From NCBI RefSeq assembly GCF_030506305.1, contig NZ_CP119421.1:1-64000 (forward strand): 64,000 bases of DNA, given 5' to 3'. The notes beneath the pieces were generated by a model. It was not told the DNA's origin. It saw only the letters and a list, made by a program, of their open reading frames with translations, and searched no databases. Below, in pieces: positions 61,434 through 64,000 of the stretch. Every line of letters starts with the position of its first letter. Position 1 is the stretch's first letter. A program made the position numbers and the translations under genes. Origin of the DNA: Porifericola rhodea. Its GTDB lineage: Bacteria; Bacteroidota; Bacteroidia; Cytophagales; Cyclobacteriaceae.

Positions 61434-61769
61434 TCCGGGCACTAGTAGGCAAACAATGGCTAAGTAACAAAAAGTAACAGCAATAATTCAATCTTTAAGT
61501 ACTTAATACGGGAGTAAATAGTAAGTAGTGGCTACATAAAATAAATAGAATATTCGTATCCCTTCATTCACTAATTCTGTAAATTAGGAGATAGTACTGA
61601 GAAACAGCAATTTACATAACTTAAATAACAAAAAGTTTAAATATTTCAATATTGAATTATATAAACTGGTGTGAATGACAACAATTGTTCTGATTTAGGT
61701 AATATTTACTATAATACCAATAAACTAATAACCCTACTTGCTTAACTAAACCAGAAGAATTAGACGACA
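61434..61769. other. Divergent promoter region between TPR-CHAT and OmpA-type genes
   Basis: The 336 bases are AT-rich. A short inverted repeat (CTAATT-ctgta-AATTAG, 61571-61587) and the palindrome TCAATATTGA are present. No exact TAnnTTTG element and no reading frame were recognised. Confidence 0.5.
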
Positions 61770-63869
61770 ATGAATAGACTTTACCTGATAATAAGCTTAC
61801 TACTCTTAAGTACCTCACTTACATTGCCTGTAAGAGCTCAGGAAAATACCATTACCCTGTGGGCAGATAAAGTGATAGAAGTTTCCTCTTCTTATAAACA
61901 GGGGATTTTGTTTAAAGAAGATTTGAGATATAATAAATATCCGGCAAAAAGAGTAACCGGCCACCCAGATGTACTTCCTGGTAACTTCGGCGACAGCCCG
62001 AATGCCTGGGTACCTCAGAGAGCTGATCGCGAAGAGTTTATCAAAGTTGGATTTGAGTATCCTATCAAAATTCAGCAGATCGCTATTGCGGAATCCAGAA
62101 ACCCTGGAGCAGTTTCTGAGATCTACACCTATGATTTGGCAGGAAACGAGCGCCTGGTGGCTGAGCTGGAAGCAGCGCCTGTCAATACCGAAGGTAGATT
62201 GTATAATGTATTTATAGACCCTACAGACTATGAGGTTTACGCGATCAAGCTGGTACTGGATGGTGCTAAAGTTCCGGGCTATAACGCTATTGATGGTATC
62301 GCCATCTCCTCTTCCCCCATTCCGGTAAACGCAGATATTGATATAGCTGATGGTATTAACCCAGAATTAAGTGCAGAGGTGCTGGACTTTAATCCTGATG
62401 AGACTTATATCAGCCTGAAACCAATTATGGCTCCTGATGGCAATATGCTTTTCTTCAGCCGCAGGTCTCCCAGAAATGTAGGTGGAGAGGCTGATCCAGA
62501 AGATATCTGGTACATCAATAAAATTGCTAATACAAATGCCTGGACCAGCCCAAAAAATATTGGCAGACCTCTAAATAATCGCGGAAGCAATTTTGTGAGT
62601 GCTGTTAATATGGATGAAAACGATAAATACGTGCTGTTATTAGGTAATGCGTATCATGAAGATAATAGGATGACCTCGGGCGTATCTACCAGCAGACAAA
62701 TGGAAGGTGGATGGTCTAAGCCCATGCCGTTGAATATTGAAAACTTCTACAACTATGCCATGACGGCTAGTTACTACCTTTCTAATGATGAGCGTTACCT
62801 GCTTATGGCTGTAGAAAGAGACGATTCATATGGAGAGCAAGACCTATACATTAGTTTTAAGCAGGGAAGTAACTCATGGTCGGAGCCTGTCAACCTGGGC
62901 GCACAAATTAACACCCCGGATATTGAATCTTCACCCTATATCGCATCTGACGACTCCACTCTGTACTTCTCTTCGCGAGGCTACAGTGGATTTGGAGGTG
63001 AAGATGTGTACGTGTCTTACCGTCTGGATGACAGCTGGCAAAAGTGGTCTGAGCCCAAAAACCTGGGCCCTGCCATCAACTCTTCTCGTGACGATACTTT
63101 CTTTAACATAGGCAGCAACGAAGAGTATGCATACTTTACACGTGGCAAAGTAGACCAGGCAGATCTCTATCAGGTAAGCATGCCTATCTTTAGTACGCCT
63201 GTGGTGCCACCCAATATGTACATTGTTCGCGGACAGGTGTATAATGTAAGAAACAATATGCCGGTTGATGCTAAAATTGTCGCTCAGGCTGTAGGGCAAA
63301 CGGCTGAAGCTCTACAGGGTGAGAGTACCGCTGATGGTACTTTTACAATAAACCTGCCTCCGGGACAGTACCAGATGCAAGTGAAAAAGGATGGCTTTGC
63401 TCAGGTAGATCAGCAGGCTTTTAATCTGGAACAGATGGATGAAGATGGTGACAGAATCATCAATACAGATCTTTATTTAATAGATGACTTTAGCAAAGTA
63501 GATATAAAAGAACAGTTGCTTAGCAATAAGGTAGCAATTGCGGCTGAAGAAATTCTTTTTGACCTTAATAAAGCTGCATTAGACAAACGTGCTTACTCCC
63601 AATTACAAAGAGTTGCTGACTTTCTGAAAGAAAACCAGTCCGTTAACCTAAAGATTGAAGGACATACCTGTAATCGTGGTACCAGCCAACATAATTTAAA
63701 GCTATCTCAGCGTAGAGCACAATCTGTAGCAGACTATCTGAAGAAGCAGGGCATTTCTCCTATCCGTCTGGAAGTAAGAGGTTATGGAGAACGTGACCCC
63801 CTAGTTAGTAATACTAGTGAATCTAATAGGAGAGTTAACCGAAGAGTAGAATTCTCAGTGATAGAATAA
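61770..63869 (+). CDS. PD40-OmpA envelope protein with N-terminal discoidin-like domain
   Basis: The 699-residue protein has a signal peptide (residues 1-23, ending PVRAQ). Residues about 30-190 look like a discoidin/galactose-binding domain (inference from GFEYPIKIQQIAIAESRN and AIKLVLDGAKVPGYNAIDGI). A PD40 beta-propeller follows (about 210-480; MAPDGNMLFFSRRSPRNVGG, YIASDDSTLYFSSRGYSGFGG), then a carboxypeptidase-regulatory-like beta domain (about 490-570) and an OmpA domain (about 590-699). In the latter, the peptidoglycan-contacting GHTD is GHTC here. The order PD40-CRD-OmpA resembles the PorE/SprE-associated proteins of the type IX system, without a TPR domain. No lipobox is seen. Confidence 0.88.
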   Translation: MNRLYLIISLLLLSTSLTLPVRAQENTITLWADKVIEVSSSYKQGILFKEDLRYNKYPAKRVTGHPDVLPGNFGDSPNAWVPQRADREEFIKVGFEYPIKIQQIAIAESRNPGAVSEIYTYDLAGNERLVAELEAAPVNTEGRLYNVFIDPTDYEVYAIKLVLDGAKVPGYNAIDGIAISSSPIPVNADIDIADGINPELSAEVLDFNPDETYISLKPIMAPDGNMLFFSRRSPRNVGGEADPEDIWYINKIANTNAWTSPKNIGRPLNNRGSNFVSAVNMDENDKYVLLLGNAYHEDNRMTSGVSTSRQMEGGWSKPMPLNIENFYNYAMTASYYLSNDERYLLMAVERDDSYGEQDLYISFKQGSNSWSEPVNLGAQINTPDIESSPYIASDDSTLYFSSRGYSGFGGEDVYVSYRLDDSWQKWSEPKNLGPAINSSRDDTFFNIGSNEEYAYFTRGKVDQADLYQVSMPIFSTPVVPPNMYIVRGQVYNVRNNMPVDAKIVAQAVGQTAEALQGESTADGTFTINLPPGQYQMQVKKDGFAQVDQQAFNLEQMDEDGDRIINTDLYLIDDFSKVDIKEQLLSNKVAIAAEEILFDLNKAALDKRAYSQLQRVADFLKENQSVNLKIEGHTCNRGTSQHNLKLSQRRAQSVADYLKKQGISPIRLEVRGYGERDPLVSNTSESNRRVNRRVEFSVIE

Positions 63870-63890
63870 AGCAGTCACTTTCCAATCTAT

Positions 63891-63915
63891 AGCCCTCTTT
63901 CTTGAGGGCTTTTTT
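63891..63915 (+). terminator. Terminator after the OmpA-type gene
   Basis: AGCCCTC pairs with GAGGGCT (7 bases, 6-base loop), followed by TTTTT. Confidence 0.85.
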
Positions 63916-64000
63916 GTTTATGTACCGTTATTTATAAATTAACAAATATAATATTTTACTATTTTGATAATTTTACTGCCATAATGATAATTTAATAACA

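Noticed and set aside
1-64000. RNA genes, CRISPR arrays, insertion sequences, prophage
   Set aside because: I looked through the intergenic regions and saw no tRNA cloverleaf-type block, regularly spaced repeat, transposase or integrase. Very small or degenerate cases could be missed by eye.

Overview
The window looks like ordinary chromosome of a Bacteroidota member, most likely a marine, Cytophagales-type gliding bacterium. The basis is a secreted protein with a gliding-motility/type IX sorting C-terminus, a split MacB-type exporter, Mpl/MurF cell-wall genes of the Bacteroidota type, an adaptation pattern with Mrp sodium antiport and trehalose synthesis, very few Shine-Dalgarno sequences, and several exact copies of the Bacteroidota promoter -7 element TAnnTTTG, two of them paired with a TTTG -33 element 18-19 bases upstream. 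The species assignment is inference. I see no rRNA, tRNA, CRISPR array, phage or insertion sequence.

Layout. 1-8.9 kb: an AsmA/DUF748-like envelope protein, a GH15 hydrolase convergent with a fused trehalose-6-phosphate synthase/phosphatase, a DnaQ-type exonuclease with Mpl, and a tandem universal stress protein. 9-14.8 kb: a complete seven-subunit Mrp antiporter operon. 15-18.6 kb: dnaB, pdxH and an acetylornithine-type aminotransferase. 18.6-23 kb (minus strand): an MlaEFD-type lipid transporter, an MgtE magnesium transporter under a striking inverted repeat, and a small membrane protein. 23.2-27.3 kb: glycosyltransferase, ECF sigma factor, ceramidase-like hydrolase and rsmG. 27.4-34.3 kb: a secreted amidotransferase-fold protein, a lone MacB-like permease, a type B sorted surface protein and rlmD, whose transcript is probably leaderless. 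34.8-39.3 kb: two related PAS histidine kinases converging around a single-domain response regulator. 39.6-45.4 kb: DUF2480, tsaB, murF, DUF2461, Mn-type superoxide dismutase, a CDF transporter and a helical protein of unknown function. 45.7-51 kb: a four-gene tripartite ABC exporter preceded on the same strand by an unlisted 47-residue secreted peptide gene. 51-56 kb: a PAP2 phosphatase, an M42 peptidase, an orphan secreted protein, a small membrane gene interrupted by an in-frame TGA, a paralogue of the helical protein, and a 725-base hairpin-rich gap. 56-64 kb: a PLP aminotransferase, a 1363-residue secreted TPR-CHAT protein and a divergent PD40/OmpA envelope protein.

The most interesting candidate system is the small secreted peptide (minus strand, 50805-50948) next to the MacAB-TolC-like exporter. 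MacB-type pumps are known to expel periplasmic peptides, so this may be a peptide precursor with its own export machine, with two sets of palindromes between them as possible control sites. Other leads are the diverged pair of unknown helical proteins, the 10-base inverted repeat around the mgtE promoter, the palindrome upstream of sod, and the secreted TPR-CHAT protein with an apparent His/Cys dyad.
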